The notes under the pieces are model-generated. The model had not been told where the DNA came from and made no database searches. It saw nothing but the letters and a program-made list of their open reading frames with translations. The position numbers were made by a program, and so were the translations under genes. From contig JABWDB010000016.1 in NCBI GenBank assembly GCA_019614645.1, forward strand, positions 2,852,001-2,916,000: a stretch of DNA of 64,000 bases. The letters run 5' to 3'. Every line of letters starts with the position of its first letter. Positions within the stretch are counted from its first letter, which is position 1. Shown here one piece after another: positions 37,404 through 48,968 of this stretch. Source of the DNA: Stratiolaelaps scimitus (taxonomy: Eukaryota; Arthropoda; Arachnida; Mesostigmata; Laelapidae).

Positions 37404-37796
37404 ATGCCGGGAGTTGCTGGGTCTGGCGACTCCCTGCACGGGAATGGCGGTGCACTCGGGGGAGGCCCTATTCCGGTTCACCACCCCCTACCACAGCAGC
37501 AGCAGACACCCGTGATGATGTCACTCCTACCGCGTCTCATCGAACCGCCGCGAGGCCGTAGCGGCCAGCGTGTGTTCTATAGGGGCTTCCGATATGTGAA
37601 CAAGGATGTCCTCGAAGAGCGGATGCTTGAAGTGGGTGAATTCGCTTTTGTGCGCATTACGCCAAACGAGGATCCCTGCATAGCTGAAATGCAACTGTGT
37701 TGGCGAGACGAACTGGCCGAGGTCAGCCTTGCATCTTTAAGGCTCTACTTTCTACCGGAGCAAACTGACAACGGACGACAAAGCTCACACGGACAG
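37404..37796 (+). CDS. ARID5B: ARID5B-like protein, N-terminal coding exon (partial gene)
   Basis: The exon encodes 131 residues and ends at CAG|GTAAGT in phase 0. Seen in the sequence: residues 1-50 are Gly/Pro-rich with a QQQQ run at 31-34. A conserved block follows, with VFYRGFRY (57-64), GEFAFVRITP (78-87), CIAEMQLCWRDE (92-103) and LASLRLYFLPEQT (109-121), then NGR (123-125). From family knowledge, this matches the N-terminus of the long isoform of vertebrate ARID5B (FYKAF..., GDFFFVR, CIAELQLLWEE, LYFLPEDTPQGR), a BAH-like module separate from the DNA-binding ARID domain. ARID5B is a nuclear transcriptional cofactor that acts with histone-modifying enzymes. The start is the ATG at 37404 because an in-frame TGA lies at 37386-37388, no other ATG lies between the acceptor and this ATG, and the -3 base is A. 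The ARID domain is not in the window. Family assignment is fairly sure; 5B rather than a generic ARID5 is inference. Confidence 0.85.
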
Positions 37797-37802
37797 GTAA
37801 GT
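37794..37802 (+). promoter_or_regulatory. 5' splice site of ARID5-like exon (CAG|GTAAGT)
   Basis: This is a perfect consensus donor, with GT at 37797. Reading through it runs into a TAG at 37836-37838 after a dozen unconserved codons. The conserved protein similarity stops just before the GT, so splicing here is strongly favoured. The intron phase is 0. Confidence 0.85.
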
Positions 37803-38639
37803 GCCGATAACAAATGTATAAATGTTTGTAATGCGTAGTGATGTAAATAAAACCGAGCGTAATAAGTAAAATAATCCACGCGTCGATTGCATGCATGACA
37901 TTCAAATCCTTACAACGACCCATTCGAGGCCCATATCAGTGTGAAGTAGTCATGTTCTCCTATGCGAGATTCGCAGCTGTCAGACGACAAGCTGACATTT
38001 AGCTCCCAGCAGTAGAATATATTAGCGTCGCTTGACAGAACCCTGGTAATATTTCGATTTCAATTCAGCCTGAACATAGGGATACACAGGACTACCGAGA
38101 CCACACGATATTTACTCTGGGCTGGCTGCTCGTTGTATTGCAACCCGAGCACGATTTGCGCGCCAGACGCGTCTTGTAGTTTTATATCTACGCCTGTTAT
38201 AATATATAGTCCTCGTTCTTATAACACGTAGCTAATTCATACATCACTTGTATAAGATTTTCTCTGTAGAAATGCTTACACGGCTGATCCCTACCAAACA
38301 AATCGGAGCTGCTGTTGTTCCTGCAACGGACTTACACCGCAGCAACAATAAGCAGTAGCGACAGCGGTAGCACATGTGATTCGACTCAATTCGTGCTGAT
38401 GGCTTTGAATAGCTGATGCCTAAAACAAAGTACTGTTATAATAATAATAGTAATATCGGTGTTATATGTATTTGTACGACGGTCAACAGGGCAGTCGAAA
38501 TTGAATATAATAGTAATCGCTGTACCCGTTGTGTCACGCCACACTTTTGTTGGCTGTTTCGTTTATTCGCTGTCTCTCAAAGCGACCACTGCTAGCACCA
38601 CAACTCCCTGCGCTATATCACAGCAGCTGGAGGGAGTAG

Positions 38640-38733
38640 ATATAACATTAATATATATATATATATATGTTTACTTGAATCTATATATATAATGCATGTT
38701 CGTATTCCCATCATACGAGTGCGCATATAACAG

Positions 38734-38777
<44 letters not shown>

Positions 38778-38784
38778 GTTATAT
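38640..38784. repeat. AT-rich inverted repeat with 29-bp arms (MITE-like)
   Basis: ATATAACATTAAT followed by (AT)n (38640-38668) is matched exactly by (AT)n followed by ATTAATGTTATAT (38756-38784). The centre holds about 87 bases, including a long TA run on the right side. The 13 non-repeat bases at each outer end make the symmetry more than a consequence of TA tracts. Confidence 0.8.
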
Positions 38785-39068
38785 AGTCATACACAGCGCC
38801 TTGTTATGAATATGTGGCTGAGCCTGCGCAATGTCTACAATGATTAGCGAGGCCACAAGATGGCACAGCGTGCTGCTATGTGATCCGATGCTATATTGCT
38901 CCAAGGCTATATGGTGTATGAGTGGAGTGTGGCAAATAGTGAGCGCGGGAGAGAAGAACAAACAAGAGTAGAGATAGAGAACAGTTGGTTGTTGTGTGGT
39001 GTTGGTGGAAGAGGCAACGGATGCGGCCACCGATTCAACTACCAGCGTTTCCATCACTTCCATCTCAG

Positions 39069-39102
39069 GCAACAGCAACAGCAGCAGTAGCAGCAGCAGC
39101 AG
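39069..39102. repeat. (CAG)n tract
   Basis: CAG/CAA/TAG units. It gives poly-Ser, poly-Gln and, on the minus strand, poly-Leu frames of about 100-146 codons, which are not taken as genes. Confidence 0.9.
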
Positions 39103-40816
39103 ATTCATAGCTCGATTCGAACATGAAAGCGGCAGTGGCGGCGGTAGCAGCATCGACGTCCGAGGCGGCATCATATCCATAAGTATGGCATTGAACAGCA
39201 GCAGCAGAAGCCGCGCCATCAGACACCAACAGATAGAACGATTTCATGAACACAGCAAACGCGGCAATCTCAAGCCTATTTTTTCTTGTGCCTGATTGTG
39301 AATCCAGGATGAAACGACAGAGATTCCATTGGTTCGTTGATAGCCGGAACAAATCCGATGGAGAGAGAGAGAGAGAGACTGAGTATGCTCAGTTTCATCG
39401 TTGCGCCGTCCAACCATTTGCGCTGGTGCGTTCATTGGTGGCGCATTCGCAAATAAAGCCACCGTGAGTAGCAATAGTATTTCCAGCAGCAGCAGCAGCA
39501 GCGGTGGGGATTGTTAGCGAGATATAGCCTGGCTGGTTGATATCCACCATTTATTATTAGCTTCCAAAGCATACCGAAGGTGTGAACAAAGTCAGGAGCT
39601 TGTGACTTGTGAGCCCGATCGCCTCGCTCACTATTGTAATATGAGCGTATATATGGACGGGTACTTTAGGGCACCCTCTATCGCGAGGTTGGGGCTAGAT
39701 ATCGTTACCATGAACGAAATACTAGAAGCTAAACATTGGCTCATTTAAATTCTCTGTGGGTAAGGTCATCTTGCACAGATTACCCCGCAGAGGCAACACA
39801 AATGAAGTCATCAAATGATCAACAACAAGATCGAATCTGTATCCTGTATTGATTCTCCTCCACATGTAATTTATCTCAATTTAATTATTTTCTCGTGGAG
39901 AATATATGATATATAGCAGAAACAATTTGTATGAGTTAGGGGCGTTAGTCCGGGTCGATTAAAATATCTTAAGTAGATAATATTTCGACTTGTTACATGG
40001 TGACATTAACAGACACCGATACAGGCTCATATTTGGTACCTCGTGGCGTTTACTCGATGATTTCCGTTTAGTCATCTAGCTTTAATGATGGCCAACAGCA
40101 TCGCGAATCAGAGCTATCGTCAGCGCATTGTCTCCAATAGTAACTGACACACACAGCCAATGTGAACAGATGGCGCCGTTAGCAATTCATCCGGCAGAGT
40201 GTCCCAATCGTTCTGATAAAGCTACTCATGTTCCGCTGTTTCGATACTAGATAGAACAGTGGCGTGGCTGGCAAATTCTGGCAAATTCTAGTTTTCAGCT
40301 TTCAACTGCTATCTCCACTGCTTATGCTCACAGTAATGCGTAACTGCACAATGTCATAAGTATCCACGATGATTTTACACCATGCGCCGCGTTACAGACT
40401 ATGTGTGTGAAACTGTATATTTCAGTAAGCAAAAAATATAGAGAGAAAGTTCACAACATATTATATCACAGAGAACGTCAAACTGTACTGACCGTTTCTA
40501 AAGAACTGCCAACTGGGATACTTAGCGAGGTTCTAATTGTTTTCTCTACATTTCCTCTTCGTGTTCGTTTGTTCGTTGCAAAGCTACACGTTGTTATCTA
40601 GATATGTATGTATCTACAGGAATATAGAACGAACCAAAATTGACACCAGGTTACGTTCGAAGCCGTCAAACGTTGGTGAATCGCCTATGGGGTTGCTTAA
40701 CTTTCTCAACACGCTGTATATAGCTTGCAGCCGGGGCATTAGCGTAGGGAGGGCGCAGACGCAACAAAAAAATATGCATATTCAGTAGTAGTAGTAGTGG
40801 TGTTAATACCGTGGAC

Positions 40817-40841
40817 TTGGCTGAGAGTCAGCCCGAAAACC
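40817..40841. repeat. Dispersed repeat, copy B
   Basis: Matches 30303-30327 at 23 of 25 bases. It is preceded by GTAGTAGTAGTAG and followed within about 40 bases by AAGAAAAAGTGGCCACTTAAT. Confidence 0.6.
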
Positions 40842-43679
40842 CCAGTTGTTGTATTAGTAGTTTGATAAATAAGAAAAAGTGGCCACTTAATGATCCGCAA
40901 ATCAACAGTACTGCTCACTTTGTTGAGTCATTTTGAAATATCTAGACATTATATCGTCACTGCTGTTTCCTCTGCTGCTGCTGTTGTTGCTTTTTTTTCA
41001 ATAATTCTCGCGTTCACGACAATCGCTAGAAGGACATCATTTAACAGTTGTAGCAACTGATCGTTTTCGATCGCTGTGGTGATATTGTTGCTGTGGCCCG
41101 CCATTTTCGCTGACGTGGCTCAATTTGCGAATAGGAAAAGACGGTTGTACACCGAGCCGTCGTCGTTTGCGGGGTGACACGGTCGACCATGGCAAATCAA
41201 ACGCTTCGATCAATCTGCGCTGTTCATACACTGTCGTCTCGCATCCCACGATCACTGCTGCTTTCAGCAGGGCGACGTGATGCGCGACTCTTTTTCCAAA
41301 TGTTAGTTGTTTCAAGGGACATGTCTGCTTCTTGGCGTCAGGACAAAGAAGCGTTCCGATTGCGGCGCAATGTCGCCATGGCCGATATGAGGCTGCGTGA
41401 ATAGTGGGGAGCACGAGGATTGTCGTAGTTTAATGGTCAGCGCCGGACTGCCACCACTGTAGGAGTGATTGACCCGAGTAGTTCGACTTAGTTCGATGAT
41501 TTTGTTCCTTTTTTTGTTGTTGTTGTTGTTGTTGCCATTTCTTGAAGTTGGCATTGCTCGTGTAGCTGTCGATTTTAACTTATTTGTTATTCGCTGCAGT
41601 GACGTGTGCGTCGGCATCGACGATGGGAACCCTTGCGGCCGGTAGCCACTGTGCATCGCGGGCGTCGAAGCGACCCAGCAGAAAGCATGGGATCGTTTTG
41701 TTATATTCGACACATACAGGCAAGCACGCTTTTATACTAGCGATTGCCCATGAGGTTGGCAGCCCAGTTCAAACGGTCCATTGGGATTCGGCCGTTGATT
41801 GCTGTTCGCCAGCGTGGCGCCGCTCTATGGAACTTTTACTTCGACGGAGAAATAATATTATTATGCCGAACTAACACAATTTGACTGCTACTTCGACTCG
41901 GCGGTGTTGTTCTTGTTGTTCGCTGGCTATGTCGACATTGCGGGCATCGATACGCTCGAGTGACAATCTGTTGTTGCTGGGAAAAGTGCCACCGCTCCCA
42001 CAGTAACCTTTTCGAAATCTAATGATAACTGAAAACAGTAGTGCCATTAGCGGTTGTCAGCTGCGGGTTAATATTTGAAACTAAGTGTTGTCTTATACAG
42101 CGATTGGATCTCATCCGATGCTTGGCGCCTCCTGAAAAAAAGTACTTTTAGTCAGCTGAATTCTGCAGCATTAAGGTGCAATTTCCAAAAGTCCCTCTAT
42201 CGGGATTAACTCGGATGACCATGTATTATTATAGACATTGATAAAATATGATCCGACGTCAAAGCCGCATGCGACTGACCCAAAGTGCAGATGTGTTGTT
42301 CACCCTGATGTTTGCGTGGCCAGTTGGCGGGTGGCAGTATAGGTCGTATCATTTTCTGCACTCTGACAGGGTTACAAGGCTTCCATTTTCTGATCCTATC
42401 GATGTCAAACTCAATGCTGATTATTCTGTTGAGTCCGTAGAGGAAGACAATGAACGTCAAATAAGCCGCTGCGTTTTGTTGTTGAAGTATCATGTAGCCC
42501 CAGCCGATGGCATCGTTAATAGAAATATTTCCTTGTCTATCTATTTCGTAAGGGAGGGACGTCACGTACTGTTTTTGATTATCCATGAGGAGTTGTTGTT
42601 TTTGGTTCACTGTATTTATTCGACTCAATTCAAGTTCCTCATAAACGCGGCTACCGATTGACAACGGCGTGTGTTTATTGCGACAATAATTGAGGTGGCC
42701 TGCCCACTGTTACCCACAGTAGTTTTATGGATTGAGAGATCTTCTCGTTAAACACTTCATGGAAGGCACGACTGGAGGTAAGATTATCAAACGACATCAT
42801 TCCAATAGAACTCAGTTGGTGCACAAGAGTGTAGAATAAAAAAAATAGAGATTTGGTAAAAAATGTTTGATGAAGAAGCTAAAACAATAGAAAATTAGTG
42901 ATGTTTCCAAATAAATAACGCTACTTTTTTGCTACTGAAGAAGAGGCAAGTAAATAAGAGGTTATTTTCTTCATCGGATTATTATCAGCGTCGTCATCCG
43001 AGGCTAATTGTCGTATCTAAAACGCGATGAGAGCCCGGAGACAGAAACCGTTGCAGCCACATGAAATCAATCATACCAGTTTCGCACAGCATACCTAGGT
43101 AGCACCAAAAGCTGCAAACCGAACAATCCCTCTTCTATTGGGTCCACACATTCATTGGTGTAGGTTATTCGAAGCGCGTCGGAGGGAGGGAGACGTCTTA
43201 AAGGGATATATAGTGAAGATTAAGCCCAGCTACGCACCGAGTTGTCTTCTGTTCTACTTTCAGGTCGAATTTCTTCGTTATGTTTGCCCATATATAGTGT
43301 AACAACTTAGTTTTGCGTTGGTAACATTTTAGCTGTTAGTGGCTAATTACTGCATCGCGCTCTAGCGTTCCTCATATGACCGTCTGGTAGAGACAAGAAT
43401 AGACCTAGGTCAACCCATTTGCACAAAAATACACCCAGACAAATATGTTTGACAGTGATGAAAATCATTCACTTCAACTTTCTAGCCTGATATTTATTTA
43501 ATATTCTATTTTGCGAGATGAGTTCGATTTCGATGCGGTCAATTTTCTATCATTACTAGACTGATTCTCTCGTTGTGCGCTTCCACAAGATTCAAAGGAA
43601 CACCCAACAGCCCAGGCTGGGTAAGCGCACTTTTGTCATTCATCGCCATGCTTAACCGTGTGAACAGAGATGGTATTGA

Positions 43680-43735
43680 AGCGGCGGCAGTGGCAGCAGC
43701 AGTCGTAGTAGTTGTGGTGGTGGTGGTGGTGTTGA
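43680..43735. repeat. Compound GGC/CAG/GTA/GTG repeat
   Basis: In-register triplets shift from GGC and CAG to GTA and GTG. The poly-Ala/Val and poly-Thr frames in both directions derive from it. Confidence 0.85.
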
Positions 43736-45255
43736 GATCTGTGAGCCTCTTCAATGCTCTCCGATGTCGACGAGTTTCTTTCTCTTCCTATCATTGCCAG
43801 CGGGTGAAATGGCGAGCTCACGAGCTCATCGCGCGATCGGGTCTGTGGCTCCTGCTCGTGTCTATCCGGCTCGCTGACATTGCTTTACTGCGTCGCTGGC
43901 TAACAGCCACTGCCGCCGCTAGTGGCCGACCGTCAACATTTGGGGGTATCAGGAGAGTTGGGTTTAGTGTTGGGAGTTGGGGGTTTGTTAGTGAAACGGG
44001 GGCCGGCCGTTGTTGCAATTGTTCTTCAGGGGGCCTCTCTACGGACAATCTTCATGCGTCGGGAAGAGAGAGAGAGAGAAAGGCCAAATGTATAATTATT
44101 ATATGACAAGCAACCTGAAGCGGCATCGTGAAGTTGTTAGCTAGCTCCGGGCACGCGGCAACACAAGCAGACTGTGACTTGTACCACCATAAGGGTCGTT
44201 GTCGCCGTTGCATTTGCTTGCCTATGAAGCGACCATTCACTTCTTTGCTCGCATCTGGTGCGGAGGTCTCTGTCGATCTCTGCCTCTGGCCTCGGAGTTT
44301 TTCGCGCCCTTTCGCGTACAAGTCTCGCTGTGGTCGTGCGCGCAGCTCAAAGCAGCCAGCCCCGTTGCATGCTCTGCTATCTGCTGCAATTCAGCTGCTC
44401 GTCATCAGGCTTCGCTTGGCTAACCGATACAAACTCGTCTCCGACCGCGAAGCTGGAACGCGTACGGGGTGGCCAGCAGTTCGTGGCGGCAAACAGACGA
44501 CGAGGGGTTATTCCTCACTCGATGGGGTGTGTCTGAGACAGTGCGGGAACCGTCGAACCCTAATAAATACTATAGACAGCTGCTGCTGCTGTTCCGGCCA
44601 CCATAGCGGGTGTCGATGGATGCTCGGGGTTCTTTCGTTTGCCGACGCTAGCTATGCGATGCATTGTGGAATTTGCAGGTTGACTTTTAGAAGTTGATAA
44701 CTTGAGTGTTATTTTGTCTTGAAATACGATGTTCGCTCACACACCATGATATAACTTAGTAACGCCGGCAGTGAAATTATTTGAAAATTTCTTTATGTTT
44801 GTGGGTCTGTGCGTGTGTGTGAGTGTCATAAAGAGACTTTTTGTGTTGTTATTATGAATTGTCATAATAATAATAATGAACACGTGGATAAAATCGATGA
44901 GTATCTTCGTCCTCTGAAAGTCAAAAAGCTAAGCAGAGCAGAGGGACTTCTCTCTGCTTCCAGAATTCAACAACTGACCTGCCTGCCTCCCACTACAACA
45001 TTTTTACTTTTGTAAACTAAAATGGAGTTGTGTTGCACTTGGCAAATTGGCCGCCCAATACGATGTTTTGGAAATCACAATAATAGTAATAGACTTCTTT
45101 ATCAATAATAGTACAAACGATAATACTATTAATGATAAGGAAGTCTTAGGAAATGTTCGCGTTACGTTTAATCATAAAGGTGTGAATTTGTGTTCGTATT
45201 GTGTTTTCTGGGAGTCCGTCGTCGTGTATGCTATGTGTAGAACACTGAGGTGCTG

Positions 45256-45486
45256 TTAACTAAAACGACTGGTATCTTGCCCAGTCTTAGATCTAGCTAG
45301 CTCTACTCCGCCTGTGCCTAGAGCTCCCAGGACGATGCGTTTGGTGATGGGTATTGAACGCAGGCCACAGTATTGGCAGAAATGCTGTAAGCTGCATTTA
45401 CCGTTTGGGTTTACCTCCCGCCATCCTGCGCCTGGGAAGTCCTTGGCATCGGCCAGCGCGTCCTTCCAGACCTTTTGTGTTGCCAC
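45256..45486 (-). pseudogene. Possible 3' remnant of a LINE-type retrotransposon ORF
   Basis: The minus strand is open and of mixed composition. Its translation contains RSIPITKRIVLGALGTGG, which recalls the VIPVVIGALGT...L motif near the C-terminus of many LINE reverse-transcriptase proteins. The upstream part lacks the RT and linker motifs, and the frame breaks beyond 45486. If real, this is a short, decayed fragment; chance resemblance is possible. Confidence 0.2.
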
Positions 45487-48400
45487 CTTTCCTTATTCCG
45501 AGCTTACCCTTAGTGTCGGAAGGAGAGAACGAGAAACAGATGATAAATTAATGTCTGGTAAAAGTTTGCCAGTAGAAAGCAGTAAGGAATTAGAGTATAT
45601 GGTAGATATGGCTGCGGTGGCACGGGTTTCCTTGTGGCCGTTATCGTAGTGGTAGTTGAGGCCGAGAGGCCCTTGGTAAAGGCGTTGCGGGAGTCTGCCT
45701 ACTTTCGAGCTGATATCTTCTTCATTCCCCACCGATGACCAAATACACCCCGACACCAAAGAACCTCAGGATTTCTTGGGCCTAGCCTCTCTCGCTCTCC
45801 TCTTCTGTCTTTTATTCTGAGCGTTCGTCCGCCTGATCCGTCGTGCCGCCTGGAGGCGATTGCACTCGGGGTTTCTCTATTTCTGCCGCTGGACTCACCG
45901 TAGTCTTACCAGGATGTCTTTTGCATGACAATAATACTAGATGGAAGAAGCAACTTGGGTACCCCAGGTCGCTTAAGAGTACAACCCGCCCCCGTCGCAT
46001 TAGGACAGAGCTGCATCTGCCTCTCTCGTTATGCAGATCACCATCTAGCTTCGGTTGCCAGCATTGTGGCCGCGCGGGGCCGCACGTGTGCTGCTCATTG
46101 AATGAGCTATTGAATGAAAGATACTCCGCATGAAGTGCCTTGCCTCACGGTTTCTCTCTTGTAATAGGTGATTAAGAGACAAAGACATTTAGTGTCCATA
46201 TGCATATGTGTAATACGTATGTTCAGGTACATACAATGTATGTATTTACCCACGTTTGACGTGTAATCCTTTAAACACTTCTGCGCGCATAAAATATCCT
46301 GTGTGTGCTACCTGTATTAGCAATCTTGACCATTCAATGTAAATACAATACATTGGCAATCTGTAACTGTCGTTAAACTCATTTCCGCCTCGTCTAGTGT
46401 TCGGTAATCATATTGGCCAGGACCAGTAGTTGTTGTATAAATATCCATACTATCTCTCTGAAGTTTACCCTATATAAGGGTCTTGTAAACTCCTTTAAGA
46501 TTTTGTTCAGGCAACATCATCGGTCGTTCGTTTGTCCATGCAGACACAGATACAATCACTTCAGCGACCTTAGCAGTATGTCTGTCCATTGGATTTTCAT
46601 CGTGTTTCGCTCAGGTCCGCGTCGCAACCCCACGCAGCATTGAACCATCACCACCACCACCAACGCGCTCGTATAGCGTCGTCCGCGACAGTGAAACGAT
46701 CTAATTTATCACATGCATGCTATCGATTCAATTCACTATTGTGCCGCAATGGTGCTCCACCTCCGCTTCGATGACTGCCGACGCCACTCCTCGCAGCGCA
46801 GTCAACAGAAGAGGAATAGCGTTTTTCACTGTTATTTTCTTCAACCCCCACCCCCCCCCTTTATTTCCTTCTGTTGTGTTCGCTTCTACCTTCTATTTAT
46901 TTGTATTATTATTCTACGCGCACCTCATCGCCAATCTCGATCGTTTGCTCCACCTCGGGAACTCACCTAGGGAAACAGAGCTCGCAAACTCGCTGTCACT
47001 TTGAGAACTTCACGGAGCCCTGGGAGTGTGTTTTGCGCGAGTCGAGAGGGAGGGAATGAAAATAAAACAGAACGAGGTGGGATTTAGAAGGAGATGAATG
47101 GGACCGTGAGAGAAGACAAAGAAAAACCTGAGACTGTCGCAAGCTCAAGGCAAGAAGAGGACGAGCGGAGCCAAATGAAGGGAAAGGTCCTGGCTGTCCT
47201 GTCTATCCTGCATCTGTCCAGGGGGAGCGAGGATTACAGAGGATGTCGGGCCTCTAGCGTTTGCTCTAGAGTATTAATGTAGTATATATATATATATATA
47301 TGAAAGGAGGGCTAGGAATGGGATGTTATTACACGGTTGCACTAGTGGAGCGCGTGGCCTGAACATGAAAGCGAGCGACAGGGGAGCGATCGAGAGTGAA
47401 AGAGAGAGAGAGAGTGAAAAACGAAGAGCGAGGAAGATGAATGTGTGTGGGCGCTCTACGAATACTCGGTACCATCAGCAGCGTTGGTCTGCTCTTGGTC
47501 GAACGAATACAACAACTATTCTATTGTATATGCGCCACCTATATGCATACCTGTGATAGTAGCGTAGGACAGTTGTATGAACCGTTTCTCATCTACCCAA
47601 CGAGACCCTATGGAGAGGTATCAACGCCAATTTGGGGCCAATTCAGACATTCAAGTGAATGGCTGATACACGGACACATATTTGTATTGGTGTACACGCC
47701 ACCGATGGTGAGAACATCGTAGCTACCTATCCTAGGTATAATAGTGTCAGAAATGCTGCAGTGGTGTTGTGGAGAGTCCTGTCACGCCCGCGATTACGCC
47801 CAGTCTCCCTCTGGGTTGCTTGTGCAAGTCCTCGCTGGCCTCACCTGGCCCCAACTCGCAGCTAGCTCGCGACAGCTTGGATTTGCCTTTTGAATACGGA
47901 AACGTTGCGGGAGTAGGTTGACGGTTGCCTGTTCTCGGTGTTCAAGCGAAATTGGCATACGCATGAATTCCGATCAAATTCGGTCTCGAAATATAGATGG
48001 AATAGGGTAACTTTTCCCTCTCGCTGTTGTTCGTGGCGACGGCAGTGACAGTGGTGGCAGTAGTGTAGACGGCGGCGGCGGTGGAGGATACAACTGATCG
48101 ACACAGAACACAATGAACGCCTTTGGATACGAAGCACTTGCTCGCTAGCTGTGGCGCGACAAGACAAATAGTCCGGGGTGACTGAAGGGGCGAATATAAG
48201 ATATAGATATATCTGTGTATTTAGAAGGATGTGGCAGTATCGCTGCAGCTGTGAGCGCCATATTATATTATAGATCAATGGTATATATGTCAGACCATTA
48301 TCTAATATTATAGATAGTACTGTGAGACCAAGGGGGTATCGGTTTCTGAGTTCGTTGTGCGATTAACCCTTATCTCATGATCACTTCAGGTGTTGTCAGT

Positions 48401-48955
48401 TGGATCTTGTTGGACACATTAGAGGCTGGTTTATATCTCTCGATGAATAACTCACTCAGTGCTACCAGACATAGCGTAGATGTCTAATGCAAAAGACCTT
48501 GTTGATCTTGTCGGTTAGTTTCACTGAATAGATTTGGCCTATTTCCTTCAATGAATACACAGCTATTCCACACTAACCGTCTCCTCGATTAAACCCTATG
48601 CCTCCTTGTGTAAAAAGTCAGGGACCGTGCTCCTGATACCTGTAAATCGATATACCCTTTTGAATATAGGCATACTTGAATTGAAAATCTCGATGCATAC
48701 CGTCGCTGCTAGAGGTAGGCAAGTGAATGAATTGACAAGACCGGCTACGAACACACATATACAAAAGTATACGCTGTGCCCCATGTCAAGGAACCAACGA
48801 ACGTATCGCGGAACGGCAATTAAAAACGATTTCGAAATTCACTAGATAAATCTGTATACTCTTCTACTACATAGCAGCTGCGCAAGTAAGAAGGTCCGCT
48901 GCGCCTTGGTCTATCACTCCTTACCCTTCTTTCGTTATCTCTCTGAGCAGCAGGA

Positions 48956-48968
48956 CCCCCCCCCCCCC
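48956..48968. repeat. C13 homopolymer
   Basis: Thirteen consecutive C residues. Length may be uncertain in any assembly. A C12 run occurs at 59325-59336. Confidence 0.9.

Larger units (their letters stand above)
38785..45255. other. Intronic non-coding region
   Basis: No supported exon. Contains CAG tracts (39069-39102 and 39484-39502), GTT units (41515-41535), a GTA/GTG compound repeat (43680-43735) and CpG-rich sequence at about 43800-44650 with several overlapping open frames. The longest frame (44128-44697) shows no recognisable domain. Confidence 0.5.

Noticed and set aside
38230..38350. Acceptor TTTTCTCTGTAG near 38269 as a possible next exon
   Set aside because: The phase-0 frame needed after the 37796 donor hits a stop after five codons.
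38779..39219. Leu-rich 146-codon minus-strand frame resembling a membrane protein
   Set aside because: The Leu run is translated from a CAG/CTG tract and the rest is unconserved.
41426..41450. tRNA A-box-like TAGTTTAATGGTCAGCGCC
   Set aside because: The D-stem does not pair, no matching B box or acceptor-stem partner follows within tRNA distance.
43241..43310. Good-looking acceptor TTCTACTTTCAG|GTCGAATTT as a possible ARID5 second exon
   Set aside because: The downstream frame stops after a dozen codons and does not resemble the expected continuation of the conserved module.
44128..44697. 189-codon plus-strand frame in CpG-rich DNA
   Set aside because: Several other frames on both strands are equally open here, as expected from high GC and few stop codons. 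No conserved motif or splice context.
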